DNA from: Streptomyces sp. HNM0574
GTDB taxonomy: Bacteria > Actinomycetota > Actinomycetes > Streptomycetales > Streptomycetaceae
Length of the DNA: 64,000 nt
Reading direction: 5' to 3'
NCBI RefSeq assembly: GCF_012726235.1
Contig: NZ_JAASAH010000001.1
Span: forward strand, 682,001-746,000
Positions within the stretch are counted from its first letter, which is position 1, and each line of letters begins with the position of its first letter. A program made the position numbers and the translations under genes. Shown in pieces: positions 16,274 to 24,107 of the stretch. A model generated the notes under the pieces. The model searched no databases, was not told the origin of the DNA, and saw only the letters and a list, made by a program, of their open reading frames with translations.

Positions 16274-17635
16274 ATGGACCGCCGAATCTTCGGGCTGGAG
16301 AACGAGTACGGCGTCACCTGCACGTTCCGGGGTCAGCGACGGCTGTCTCCCGACGAGGTGGCGCGGTACCTCTTCCGTCGTGTCGTGTCATGGGGCCGGA
16401 GCAGCAATGTGTTCCTGCGCAACGGCGCCCGCCTCTACCTGGACGTGGGGTCGCACCCGGAGTACGCGACTCCCGAATGCGACAACGTGACGGAACTCGT
16501 CACGCACGACAAGTCGGGGGAGCGGATTCTCGAAGGCCTCCTCGTCGATGCCGAACGCCGTCTGCACGAAGAAGGAATCGCGGGCGACGTCTACCTCTTC
16601 AAGAACAACACCGACTCGGCGGGCAACTCCTACGGCTGTCACGAGAATTATCTGGTGGCACGGCACGGGGAGTTCTCGCGGCTGGCCGACGTCCTCATTC
16701 CCTTCCTGGTCACCCGGCAGCTGATGTGCGGCGCGGGAAAGGTCCTGCAGACCCCCCGCGGCGCCGTGTACTGCGTCAGCCAGCGGGCCGAGCACATCTG
16801 GGAGGGCGTCTCCTCCGCGACGACCCGCTCCCGCCCCATCATCAACACCCGCGACGAGCCGCACGCCGACGCCGAGCGCTACCGGCGCCTGCACGTCATC
16901 GTCGGCGACTCCAACATGTCCGAGACGACGATGCTGCTGAAGGTCGGCGCCACCGACCTGGTGCTGCGCATGATCGAGGCGGGCACCGTCATGCGGGACC
17001 TGACGCTGGAGAACCCGATCCGGGCGATCCGCGAGGTCAGCCACGACATCACCGGCCAGCGGAAGGTGCGGCTGGCCAGCGGACGTGAGGCGTCCGCGCT
17101 CGAGGTGCAGGAGGAGTACTACGAGAAGGCCGTGGACTTCTGCGAGCGCAGGGGGCTGCGGACGGGCCGGATCGAGCAGGTGCTGGAGCTGTGGGGGCGC
17201 ACGCTGGACGCGGTGCGCACCCAGCAGCTGGAGAAGGTCGACACCGAGATCGACTGGGTCATGAAGCACCAGCTCATCGAGCGGTACCGGGCGAAGAACA
17301 ACATGAGCATGTCCCATCCGCGGGTCGCGCAGATAGACCTCGCCTACCACGACATCCACCGCCGTCGTGGGCTGTACTACCTGCTGGAGCGCAGCGGCCA
17401 GGCCAAGCGGATCTGCAACGACCTGAAGATCTTCGAGGGCAAGTCCGTGCCGCCGCAGACGACGCGGGCGCGGCTGCGCGGGGACTTCATCCGCCGCGCC
17501 CAGGAGCAGCGCCGGGACTTCACCGTCGACTGGGTGCACCTGAAGCTCAACGACCAGGCGCAGCGCACGGTGTTGTGCAAGGACCCGTTCCGGTCGGTGG
17601 ACGAGCGGGTGGAGAAGCTCATCGCCGGTATGTGA
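16274..17635 (+). CDS. pafA: Pup-protein ligase PafA
   Basis: PafA uses ATP to join the C-terminal Glu of Pup to substrate lysines. The 453-residue protein begins [13 protein letters not shown], the conserved metal/nucleotide-binding glutamate motif, and shares [20 protein letters not shown] (about 190-209) with Dop. It lacks the Dop loop insertion near residue 40, which separates ligase from depupylase. The C-terminal part ([20 protein letters not shown]) is the small Pup-binding domain. It lies 2.6 kb downstream of prcA, separated by the LacI/MFS pair, and ends in a strong terminator, so it is probably monocistronic. Confidence 0.97.
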   Translation: MDRRIFGLENEYGVTCTFRGQRRLSPDEVARYLFRRVVSWGRSSNVFLRNGARLYLDVGSHPEYATPECDNVTELVTHDKSGERILEGLLVDAERRLHEEGIAGDVYLFKNNTDSAGNSYGCHENYLVARHGEFSRLADVLIPFLVTRQLMCGAGKVLQTPRGAVYCVSQRAEHIWEGVSSATTRSRPIINTRDEPHADAERYRRLHVIVGDSNMSETTMLLKVGATDLVLRMIEAGTVMRDLTLENPIRAIREVSHDITGQRKVRLASGREASALEVQEEYYEKAVDFCERRGLRTGRIEQVLELWGRTLDAVRTQQLEKVDTEIDWVMKHQLIERYRAKNNMSMSHPRVAQIDLAYHDIHRRRGLYYLLERSGQAKRICNDLKIFEGKSVPPQTTRARLRGDFIRRAQEQRRDFTVDWVHLKLNDQAQRTVLCKDPFRSVDERVEKLIAGM

Positions 17636-17659
17636 ACCGCGCCCGCACACCGCCGACTG

Positions 17660-17707
17660 CCGCCCCCGTGCGGCGCCGTCCCTCCGGACGGTGCCGCACG
17701 GGGGCGG
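17660..17707. terminator. strong terminator after pafA
   Basis: A 22-bp stem with a single G-U pair (arms 17660-17681 and 17686-17707, loop CTCC) starts 24 nt after the pafA stop. Confidence 0.8.
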
Positions 17708-17820
17708 TGTGGTGTGCGGAGAGGGTGAGGACGTCGTGTCGTCGGGGTGCTGGGGTGACAGGGAGGGGTCGTAGGGTTGGGCCCGACCGCCCGGACATCC
17801 CTACACCGCGAGTTGGACTC

Positions 17821-18795
17821 ATGCTGCGAACTCCCCGGGGGAAGACCCCCCGTTTCCGGAAGCCCACCGTGCGCCGCGCCGCTGCGGCGGCGGTGGCCGT
17901 GCCTCTTCTGATCACCTCCGTGGCGGCCTGCGGCGGCGACGACTCGTCCGACGCGCAGGGCGGCGCCGCCCCGGCCGTCAGCGGCGACTTCGGGAAGACG
18001 CCCAAGGTGGAGAAGGGCGAGGGGGACCCGCCGAAGGACCTCCAGGAGAAGGTGCTGAAGGAGGGCAAGGGCCAGAAGGTCGAGAAGGGCGACACGATCA
18101 ACGTCGACTACCTCGGCCAGCTGTGGAACGGCAAGGAGTTCGACAGCAGCTTCAAGCGCGGCCAGCCCGCGACGTTCCAGATCGGCACCGGCAACGTCAT
18201 CAAGGGCTGGGACGAGGCGCTGGTCGGCAAGAAGCTCGGCAGCCGCGTCGAGATCGTCGTCCCGCCGGACAAGGGCTACGGCAAGCAGGGCCAGCCGCCG
18301 CAGATCCCGGGCAACTCCACGCTGGTCTTCGTCGTCGACCTGAAGAAGGTCATGCCGAGCAAGATCGACGGCAAGCCCTCGGACGAGCCGCAGAACCCGG
18401 AGCTTCCCGAGGTCAGCACCAAGATCGACGAGAAGAAGGCGCCCGAGGTCAAGATGCCGAAGGGCGAGGAGAAGGGCCCGGACGAGCTGGTCCGGCAGAC
18501 GGTCATCGAGGGCGACGGCAAGAAGGTCGACGCGAAGAGCACCGTTCTCGCCAACTTCACCGCCAAGCGCTGGAAGCCGGGCGAGCAGGGCCGTCAGCTG
18601 GACGACACCTGGAAGATGGGCGGCCCGCAGGAGATCCCCGTCTCCCAGATCCCGGGCTGGAAGGAAGGTCTGGACGGGGTGAAGGAGGGCAGCCGCGTGG
18701 TGTTCTCCGTCCCGAAGGACGACTTCCCCAAGGAGCAGCAGAAGCAGTTCGGTTCGGGCGTCGTCTTCACCGTCGACGTCATCAACGTCAGCTGA
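17821..18795 (+). CDS. FKBP-type peptidyl-prolyl isomerase lipoprotein with two FKBP domains
   Basis: A 324-residue lipid-anchored folding catalyst. After a basic start (MLRTPRGKTPRFRKPTVRR) comes a hydrophobic signal and lipobox SVAAC with Cys near residue 39. The first FKBP domain (about 75-178) has VDYLGQLWNGKEFDSSFKRG and FQIGTGNVIKGWDEAL. The second (about 220-324) is more divergent and keeps QIPGWKEGLDGVKEGSRVVF. The ATG at 17821 has no strong ribosome-binding site; a TAGGGT -10 at 17772-17777 gives a leader of about 40 nt. The gene lies between pafA and a second FKBP gene, an arrangement I associate with streptomycetes. Confidence 0.92.
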   Translation: MLRTPRGKTPRFRKPTVRRAAAAAVAVPLLITSVAACGGDDSSDAQGGAAPAVSGDFGKTPKVEKGEGDPPKDLQEKVLKEGKGQKVEKGDTINVDYLGQLWNGKEFDSSFKRGQPATFQIGTGNVIKGWDEALVGKKLGSRVEIVVPPDKGYGKQGQPPQIPGNSTLVFVVDLKKVMPSKIDGKPSDEPQNPELPEVSTKIDEKKAPEVKMPKGEEKGPDELVRQTVIEGDGKKVDAKSTVLANFTAKRWKPGEQGRQLDDTWKMGGPQEIPVSQIPGWKEGLDGVKEGSRVVFSVPKDDFPKEQQKQFGSGVVFTVDVINVS

Positions 18796-18891
18796 CGCCC
18801 CAGCGCGCAGGTCACGGCTGTGCGTACGGGGGTCACCGGGCGTGGCAGACTGGCGCAGTTGTCCGAAAGATTCGTTCGTAGGAGCCAATTC

Positions 18892-19266
18892 GTGAGCATC
18901 GACAAGCCCGAGGTCGACTTCCCCGAGGGCGCGCCGCCGGCGGACCTGGAGATCGTGGATCTCTGGGAGGGTGACGGTCCGGAGGCCAAGGCCGGGGACA
19001 ACGTCTCCGTGCACTATGTCGGCGTCTCCTTCTCCACCGGAGAAGAGTTCGACGCGAGCTGGAACCGGGGCAAGCCGCTGCAGTTCCAGCTCGGTTCCGG
19101 CCAGGTCATCCCCGGCTGGGACCGCGGCGTCCAGGGCATGAAGGTCGGCGGCCGCCGTCGGCTGACCATCCCGGCTCACCTCGCCTACGGCGAGCGCGGC
19201 GCGGGCGGCGGCCGGATCGCACCGAACGAGACGCTGATCTTCGTCTGCGACCTGGTCTCCGTCTGA
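18892..19266 (+). CDS. cytoplasmic FKBP-type peptidyl-prolyl cis-trans isomerase
   Basis: A 124-residue single-domain FKBP that should speed Xaa-Pro isomerisation in the cytoplasm. Family motifs are all present: VHYVGVSFSTGEEFDASW, FQLGSGQVIPGWDRGVQGMKVGG and AYGERGAGGGRIAPNETLIF, which line the FK506-type pocket. GTG at 18892 follows GTAGGAGCC; codons extend in frame upstream but lack a site. It follows the two-domain lipoprotein FKBP by 96 nt and is probably co-expressed. A terminator follows, so pafBC is a separate unit. Confidence 0.95.
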   Translation: MSIDKPEVDFPEGAPPADLEIVDLWEGDGPEAKAGDNVSVHYVGVSFSTGEEFDASWNRGKPLQFQLGSGQVIPGWDRGVQGMKVGGRRRLTIPAHLAYGERGAGGGRIAPNETLIFVCDLVSV

Positions 19267-19324
19267 GCGGACCGCAGCACCCGTGCCGGCCCGTCCGGTA
19301 CGACGGCTCCGCCACGAGCCACCC

Positions 19325-19354
19325 CGAGGGCCCCGCCACCGTGCGGGGCCCTCG
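19325..19354. terminator. terminator between the FKBP gene and pafB
   Basis: A 12-bp perfect stem (CGAGGGCCCCGC 19325-19336, complement 19343-19354). The remaining 216 bp before pafB hold no gene; a weak -10 TACGGT lies at 19435-19440. Confidence 0.65.
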
Positions 19355-19570
19355 TCCGTTCCCGCTCCACCGCGCTGCGCGGATCTCCCCCTCCGCCGCC
19401 GTACCCTCGCTTTTGCGGGGGACGCGGCGGGCGGTACGGTCAACTGCCCGGCACGGGTGCGAGCGGCGCCGCGCGGGCGCGCCCACGCGTGCGCGCGGGG
19501 ACGGGCGCGGGGCCCGGCGTGCGGGCGACGGACGGTGAGCGAGCGGCAGCGGAGAGGGCACGAGGATTCC

Positions 19571-20548
19571 ATGGCGATTGCCAAGGCCGAGCGGCTGATG
19601 AATCTGGCGCTGTGCCTGCTGAGCGCGCGACGCCCGCTCACCAAGCGTGAGCTGCGCGGCTCCATCGAGGCGTACATCGAGGCCGGCAACGACGACTCCT
19701 TCAACCGCAAGTTCGAGCGTGACAAGGACGATCTGCGCGAACTCGGTCTGGTCATCGACACGGTGGAGAGCGTCGAGGGCGAGATCGGCTACGTCGCCCG
19801 GCACGACAGCAACCGGCTGCCTCCCGTGACGCTGGACGCCGCCGAGGCCACCGCGCTCGGCCTCGCCGCGCGGGTGTGGCAGCAGGCCAGGCTCGCGGGC
19901 GCGGCCAGCGGCGCACTCCAGAAGCTGCGCGCCGCCGGCGGGCTGCCGCAGCAGGGGACGGACGAGGCCCAGGGCCCCGGCCCCGAGGAGGGCCACAGCA
20001 CGATCGAGCCGTACATCCCGGCCCGTGAGGCGGCGTTCGAGCCGCTGATGCTCGCCTGCCGCGACCGCCGCCCGGTGGTCTTCGACTACCGCAAGTCCAA
20101 CGCGGCGCAGGCGCAGCGGCGCCAGGTCGAGCCGTGGACGCTGGAGTGCTGGCGCGGCCACTGGTATCTGGCCGGCTTCGACCGGGACCGCGCGGCCGAG
20201 CGGGTCTTCCGCCTCTCCCGCATCACCGGCACCGTACGGGCCCGCCAGGGCGGGTTCACCGCGCCGGTTCCGGATCAGGTGACGGTGCGTGAGACGGTCG
20301 AGCGCTGGGCGGGCGAGAGCGCCTCGCGTACGGCCCGCATCCGGCTGCGTTCCGGTTCCGGTTACCCGCTGCGGGCGCGCGCGGCCGAGGTGCGCGAACT
20401 CGGCGACGGCTGGGACGAGCTGGAGATCCCGTACGGGCACGGACTGGACGCCTGGCTCGTGGAGTTCGGGCCCGACGTGGTGGTGCTGGAACCGGCCGAA
20501 CTGCGTGCCGATGTCATCGACCGGCTGCGTGCCGTGGCCAAGGGCTGA
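19571..20548 (+). CDS. pafB: DNA-damage transcriptional activator subunit PafB
   Basis: PafB and PafC form a WYL-domain activator that, in mycobacteria, drives the LexA-independent DNA damage response. The 325-residue protein has an N-terminal winged helix-turn-helix (AERLMNLALCLLSARRPLTK, about 6-25, to about 70), a WYL domain around 150-235 (RPVVFDYRK ... VEPWTLECWRGHWYLAGFD) and a WCX C-terminal domain. The ATG at 19571 follows a GAGG site. pafC starts 16 nt after its stop. Two promoters in this window carry the motif PafBC recognises (2847-3698 gene and helY). The name comes from the proteasome locus; the function is not proteolytic. Confidence 0.95.
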   Translation: MAIAKAERLMNLALCLLSARRPLTKRELRGSIEAYIEAGNDDSFNRKFERDKDDLRELGLVIDTVESVEGEIGYVARHDSNRLPPVTLDAAEATALGLAARVWQQARLAGAASGALQKLRAAGGLPQQGTDEAQGPGPEEGHSTIEPYIPAREAAFEPLMLACRDRRPVVFDYRKSNAAQAQRRQVEPWTLECWRGHWYLAGFDRDRAAERVFRLSRITGTVRARQGGFTAPVPDQVTVRETVERWAGESASRTARIRLRSGSGYPLRARAAEVRELGDGWDELEIPYGHGLDAWLVEFGPDVVVLEPAELRADVIDRLRAVAKG

Positions 20549-20564
20549 GGGGGACGAGGACGCC

Positions 20565-21527
20565 ATGGCGACGAACGCCATTGACCAGACCCGCAGGATG
20601 CTGTCGCTGGTGACGTACCTGCGCGACCGTCCCGGCGCGCGCGTCGAGGAGGTGGCCCGCGCCTTCGGGATCACCGAGGACGAGCTGATCTCCGACCTGG
20701 ACGTGCTGCCCATGTGCGGCACCAGCTTCCGCGGCGGGGACCTGCTGGAGATCGACACCGACGGCGAGCGCATCTGGTGGCGGAACGCCGACGCGCTCGG
20801 CAGCGACAGCGCGCAGCCGCTGCGGCTGGCGGCCGACGAGGCGACGGCGCTGCTCGTCGCGGCGCGCGCGGTGGCCACCCTCCCCGGGCTGCGGGAGAGC
20901 GACCGGGACGCGCTGCGCAGCGCGACGGCGAAGCTGGAGGAGGCCGCGGGGGAGATGGCGGGCGCCAGCTCCCGGCTGTCGGTGACCTTCGAGTCGGAGG
21001 GCGGCGTCTTCGCCGCCGTCGACCGGGCGCTCGCGGAGCGGCGGAGGCTGTGGATCAGGTACTACTCGCCCGCGCGTGACGCGCTGTCGGACCGCGAGAT
21101 CGACCCCGTCCGGCTGTTCGCCGTCGGCCACACCTACGTCGAGGCGTGGTGCCGGAGGTCGGAGGCGCGCCGCACGTTCCGGCTGGACCGGGTGGCCGCG
21201 ATCGAGCTGCTCGACGAGCCGGCCGATCCGCCGCCGGTCGAACTGCGGGACCTGAGCGAGGAACTGGTGCAGCCGGCGGCCGAGGACCCCGAGGTGGTGG
21301 TCGAGGTCGGTCCCGGCGGCCGGTGGGTCGCCGAGTACTACCCGCACGACACCGCGGAGGAACTCCCGGAGGGCGGGCTGCGGATCACGCTGCGCACCCC
21401 CGACCCGGCCTCGCTGCGCCGGCTGGCGCTGCGGCTCGGCGGCGACGGCCGGATCATCGCCCCGGCCGAACTCGCCGACAGCGCACGGGAAGCGGCCCGC
21501 CGGGCGCTCGCGGCGTACGGGGAGTGA
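20565..21527 (+). CDS. pafC: DNA-damage transcriptional activator subunit PafC
   Basis: Partner of PafB with the same architecture: helix-turn-helix at about 8-60 (RRMLSLVTYLRDRPGARVEE), WYL domain around 145-215 (RRLWIRYYSPARDALSDREIDPVRLFAVG shown in part, VEAWCRRSEARRTFRLDRV) and a WCX domain to residue 320. The ATG at 20565 is preceded by GAGGGGGACGAGG and lies 16 nt from the pafB stop, so the two are made together. In many actinobacteria the two proteins are fused; here they are separate. A short 6-bp inverted repeat (21538-21554) follows. Confidence 0.95.
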   Translation: MATNAIDQTRRMLSLVTYLRDRPGARVEEVARAFGITEDELISDLDVLPMCGTSFRGGDLLEIDTDGERIWWRNADALGSDSAQPLRLAADEATALLVAARAVATLPGLRESDRDALRSATAKLEEAAGEMAGASSRLSVTFESEGGVFAAVDRALAERRRLWIRYYSPARDALSDREIDPVRLFAVGHTYVEAWCRRSEARRTFRLDRVAAIELLDEPADPPPVELRDLSEELVQPAAEDPEVVVEVGPGGRWVAEYYPHDTAEELPEGGLRITLRTPDPASLRRLALRLGGDGRIIAPAELADSAREAARRALAAYGE

Positions 21528-21597
21528 ACGGGACGTCTCACGCGTCCGGCGTGACCCCGTTTCGGCCCGTGGGGGGTTGACGGCCTAGGCTCGGCGC

Positions 21598-21837
21598 ATG
21601 TTCTGGCCCATGTTCTTTGTCACGCTCGGCTTCTGCTCGATCGCCGTGCTCGGGGTGCTCGCCGTGCGGGTGGGTCTGGAAGTGCGCCGCTTCACGCGGG
21701 CCGTGGGGGACAGTTCGGAGCGGATCACGCGCGCGGCCGAGGACCTGGAACGCGCCGCGGCACCGCTCGCGGGCACCGCCTCGCGCACCGCGCAGGGAAC
21801 GGGAGTACGGCCCGGCACGTTTTCCACAGGGCCGTGA
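21598..21837 (+). CDS. small single-pass membrane protein of unknown function
   Basis: A 79-residue protein with one N-terminal membrane helix (FFVTLGFCSIAVLGVLAVRV, about 6-25) and a basic-then-charged amphipathic tail (RRFTRAVGDSSERITRAAED). TAGGCT at 21586-21591 lies exactly 6 nt before the ATG and no ribosome-binding site is present, so the mRNA is probably leaderless. It sits between pafC and tatA. I do not recognise a named family; the orientation would put the tail in the cytoplasm. Confidence 0.65.
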   Translation: MFWPMFFVTLGFCSIAVLGVLAVRVGLEVRRFTRAVGDSSERITRAAEDLERAAAPLAGTASRTAQGTGVRPGTFSTGP

Positions 21838-22062
21838 CGCCCTCTCCTTGGCCGCGGTCCCGAGCGGTAAGCTGCTGAGGCGGCCGGCGCGGGAGAGGGA
21901 GCGCAATCCGGCGTACGCACGGCCATTGCCGCGCGTTTACCCGCCAGGGTTACGATCGTTCTCGGCAAATTCCGCGTGACATCCATGGCCGTGTGCTACA
22001 GACGGTCCGAATTCATACGGCAGGCAAAGAAAGACGCCGCCCCGGCGAGAAGGTAGTGGCAC

Positions 22063-22368
22063 ATGATCGGCAACCTGAAGCCCCTCGAGATCGTACTGAT
22101 CGTCCTGGTCATCCTGCTGCTGTTCGGCGCCAAGAAGCTTCCTGACATGGCCCGTTCGCTCGGCAAGTCCGCCCGCATCCTCAAGAGCGAGGCGAAGCAG
22201 ATGAAGAAGGAGGGCGGCAGCGGCGACGAGGCGCAGGCCGGCGACTCCTCCACCGCGCAGCAGTCCGCTCCGAAGACCATCTCCGCCGCCCCCGGTGATG
22301 TGGACAGCTCCCGTCCCGTCGGCGAGCAGGCGCAGGCTTCCACGCAGGCCCAGACGCAGAAGAACTGA
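22063..22368 (+). CDS. tatA: twin-arginine translocase subunit TatA
   Basis: TatA oligomerises to form the conduit through which folded twin-arginine proteins cross the membrane. The 101-residue protein has the hallmark order: a short transmembrane helix ([20 protein letters not shown], about 7-26), the [15 protein letters not shown] hinge and amphipathic helix, and a disordered Ala/Gln-rich tail. The ATG at 22063 has a GAGAAGG site. tatC follows 119 nt later. No tatB is in the window. A Tat substrate is encoded at 57601-58959. Confidence 0.96.
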   Translation: MIGNLKPLEIVLIVLVILLLFGAKKLPDMARSLGKSARILKSEAKQMKKEGGSGDEAQAGDSSTAQQSAPKTISAAPGDVDSSRPVGEQAQASTQAQTQKN

Positions 22369-22487
22369 CGGAACCGCGAAGGACGTCATCCGGCTCGCGG
22401 GCGCATCGTGCCAGGCGTCCACCGGCCGGACGGGCGCGCCGCTGATTCACCGACAATTCCGACACATCTGACAAACGAGGACCTGGG

Positions 22488-23468
22488 TTGCTCAAGTCGG
22501 CTCTTAGGCAGGGCAAGCGGGACAAGGATCCCGAAGGGCGGATGCCTCTCGCGGAGCATCTGCGGGAGCTGCGCAACCGTCTGATGAAGGCGGTCCTCGC
22601 GATCCTCGTCGTCACCGTCGTGGCGATGATCTACTACAAGCCGATCGCCGAGTTCCTCATGCACCCGGTGCGCGAGGCGGTGGGCTGTACCAAGGGCTTC
22701 GGTGAGGCCGCCAAGGACGGCGAGACCTGCGCCGAGATCACCATCAACGGCATGATCGAGCCCTTCACGATCATGCTCAAGGTGTCCCTCACGGCGGGCG
22801 TCGTCGCCGCGTCCCCGATCTGGCTGCACCAGCTGTGGGCCTTCCTGGCCCCGGGCCTCCACCGGCACGAGAAGAAGTACGCGCGCTCCTTCGTCGCCGC
22901 GGGCTTCCCGCTGTTCCTCGGCGGTGCCTACCTCGCCTACGTCACGCTGCCGACCGCGGCGCAGGCGATGCTGTCCTTCACGCCGGACGGCACGGGCAAC
23001 CTCATTCCGCTGGACAAGTTCTTCGACATCATCACCCGCCTCGTCCTCGCCTTCGGCCTCGCCTTCGAACTGCCGCTGCTGCTGGTCCTGTTGAACCTCG
23101 GCGGGGTGCTGAGCGCGCGGCGGATGCTGAGCTGGTGGCGCGGGATGGTGCTGGGCATCACGGTCTTCGCCGCCGTCGCCACGCCGAGCGGCGACCCGCT
23201 GACGATGCTCGTCCTGGCCGCGCCGATCGTCGCCCTGTTCTTCAGCGCCGTCGGGATCTCCTTCTTCAACGACCGCCGCCGCAAGCGCGAGGACCCGAAC
23301 GACGGCCTGGACGACGACGAGGCCGCCCCGCTGGACCTCACGCCCGAGGCGATCGGCCGCGGCGAGTCCGTCCCGGCCCCGCGCCGCCTCACCGAGGACG
23401 GCGAGGGCGACTCCCGGAACGGCGACGGCCGGCGCGGCGACCCCGACGGGTACGGCGACGCGACCTGA
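22488..23468 (+). CDS. tatC: Sec-independent translocase subunit TatC (TTG start)
   Basis: TatC binds twin-arginine signals and recruits TatA. The 326-residue protein contains the TatC signature region MPLAEHLRELRNRLMKAVLA (about 19-38), the PLWLHQLWAFLAPGL-like loop (here SPIWLHQLWAFLAPGLH) and six hydrophobic segments, with FGLAFELPLLLVLLNLGGVL before helix 5. The cytoplasmic tail of about 70 residues is acidic and low in complexity. The start is TTG at 22488 behind GAGGA; an ATG at residue 19 would remove the basic N-terminus and begin inside the signature motif. A very stable terminator follows. Confidence 0.94.
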   Translation: MLKSALRQGKRDKDPEGRMPLAEHLRELRNRLMKAVLAILVVTVVAMIYYKPIAEFLMHPVREAVGCTKGFGEAAKDGETCAEITINGMIEPFTIMLKVSLTAGVVAASPIWLHQLWAFLAPGLHRHEKKYARSFVAAGFPLFLGGAYLAYVTLPTAAQAMLSFTPDGTGNLIPLDKFFDIITRLVLAFGLAFELPLLLVLLNLGGVLSARRMLSWWRGMVLGITVFAAVATPSGDPLTMLVLAAPIVALFFSAVGISFFNDRRRKREDPNDGLDDDEAAPLDLTPEAIGRGESVPAPRRLTEDGEGDSRNGDGRRGDPDGYGDAT

Positions 23469-23485
23469 TCCGGGGCGGAACGGAA

Positions 23486-23525
23486 ACGGCGGTGCCCGCC
23501 ACCTTCGGGTGGCGGGCACCGCCGT
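23486..23525. terminator. very stable terminator after tatC
   Basis: An 18-bp perfect stem (23486-23503 with 23508-23525) capped by a TTCG tetraloop lies between convergent tatC and the small secreted protein gene. Confidence 0.85.
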
Positions 23526-23551
23526 TCCGGCTTCCCCGTGGGGTCAGCGCG

Positions 23552-23842
23552 TCAGCACTTCTTCAGGCCCTGGAGCGCCCCCGTGCCCCGGTAGTAGAGG
23601 CTCTTCTTCGGCTTGATGGTCTTGCAGCTGCTGTCCGGCCACCAGCGTTCCGCGATGCGGATCTTGACGGTCTTCTTGCAGCCGTTGTGCAGGTTCACGG
23701 CGTTCTTGTTGAGGTACCAGGTGGCCGTGAGGCACTTGCCGTAGCCTCCCGCCGCGGACGCGGGTGCCGCGGTGACCATGGGCAGTCCGGCGACGGTCAC
23801 CGCGAGTGCGGCGGTGACCGTGGCGGCCTTGAGCTTCTTCAT
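23552..23842 (-). CDS. small cysteine-containing secreted protein
   Basis: A 96-residue exported protein: MKKLK start, a classic signal peptide ending APASAA near residue 30, and a basic mature domain of about 65 residues with four cysteines that could form two disulfides (GKC, NGCKK, SSCKT, LKKC at the C-terminus). It is rich in Lys, Asn and aromatic residues. The ATG at 23842 follows GGGGGAG. I do not recognise the family; small cationic, disulfide-bonded secreted proteins of this size occur across streptomycetes. It stands alone, convergent to tatC. Confidence 0.75.
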   Translation of the reverse strand: MKKLKAATVTAALAVTVAGLPMVTAAPASAAGGYGKCLTATWYLNKNAVNLHNGCKKTVKIRIAERWWPDSSCKTIKPKKSLYYRGTGALQGLKKC

Positions 23843-24074
23843 CGCTCCCCCTTCGGACAGTGGTCGTCCTGTCCTGTGTGGCAGATTCGGATACTGCGGG
23901 CATTGCCGTCTTTACGGCGGCAAAAGCGAAGATGATCTTAGAGGGCGCCCGGAACGCTGTAAAAGCGGAGTGAAGGCTTCCGATCGTCGCGGAGGCGAAG
24001 ACAGTGCGAGTGCGCGGCCCCGGGGGCGTACGGAGCGGTGCGGACGCTCACCGGCCGTGAAACGGACGTGAGCT

Positions 24075-24097
24075 CTGTCGGTGGTGGCCGGTAGGCT
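24075..24097 (+). promoter_or_regulatory. PafBC-dependent (RecA-NDp) promoter of helY
   Basis: CTGTCGGTG (24075-24083), an 8-nt spacer and TAGGCT (24092-24097) match tTGTCRGTG-N8-TAnnnT at every position but the weakly conserved first T. The ATG follows 10 nt after the -10. This predicts induction of the helicase by DNA damage through PafBC. Confidence 0.8.
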
Positions 24098-24107
24098 CGT
24101 AGCCACG

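Noticed and set aside
22448..22456. TTGTCGGTG on the minus strand upstream of tatC, the PafBC -35 motif
   Set aside because: The hexamer at the required 8-nt spacing is GCGCGC, not TAnnnT, and no minus-strand gene starts nearby.
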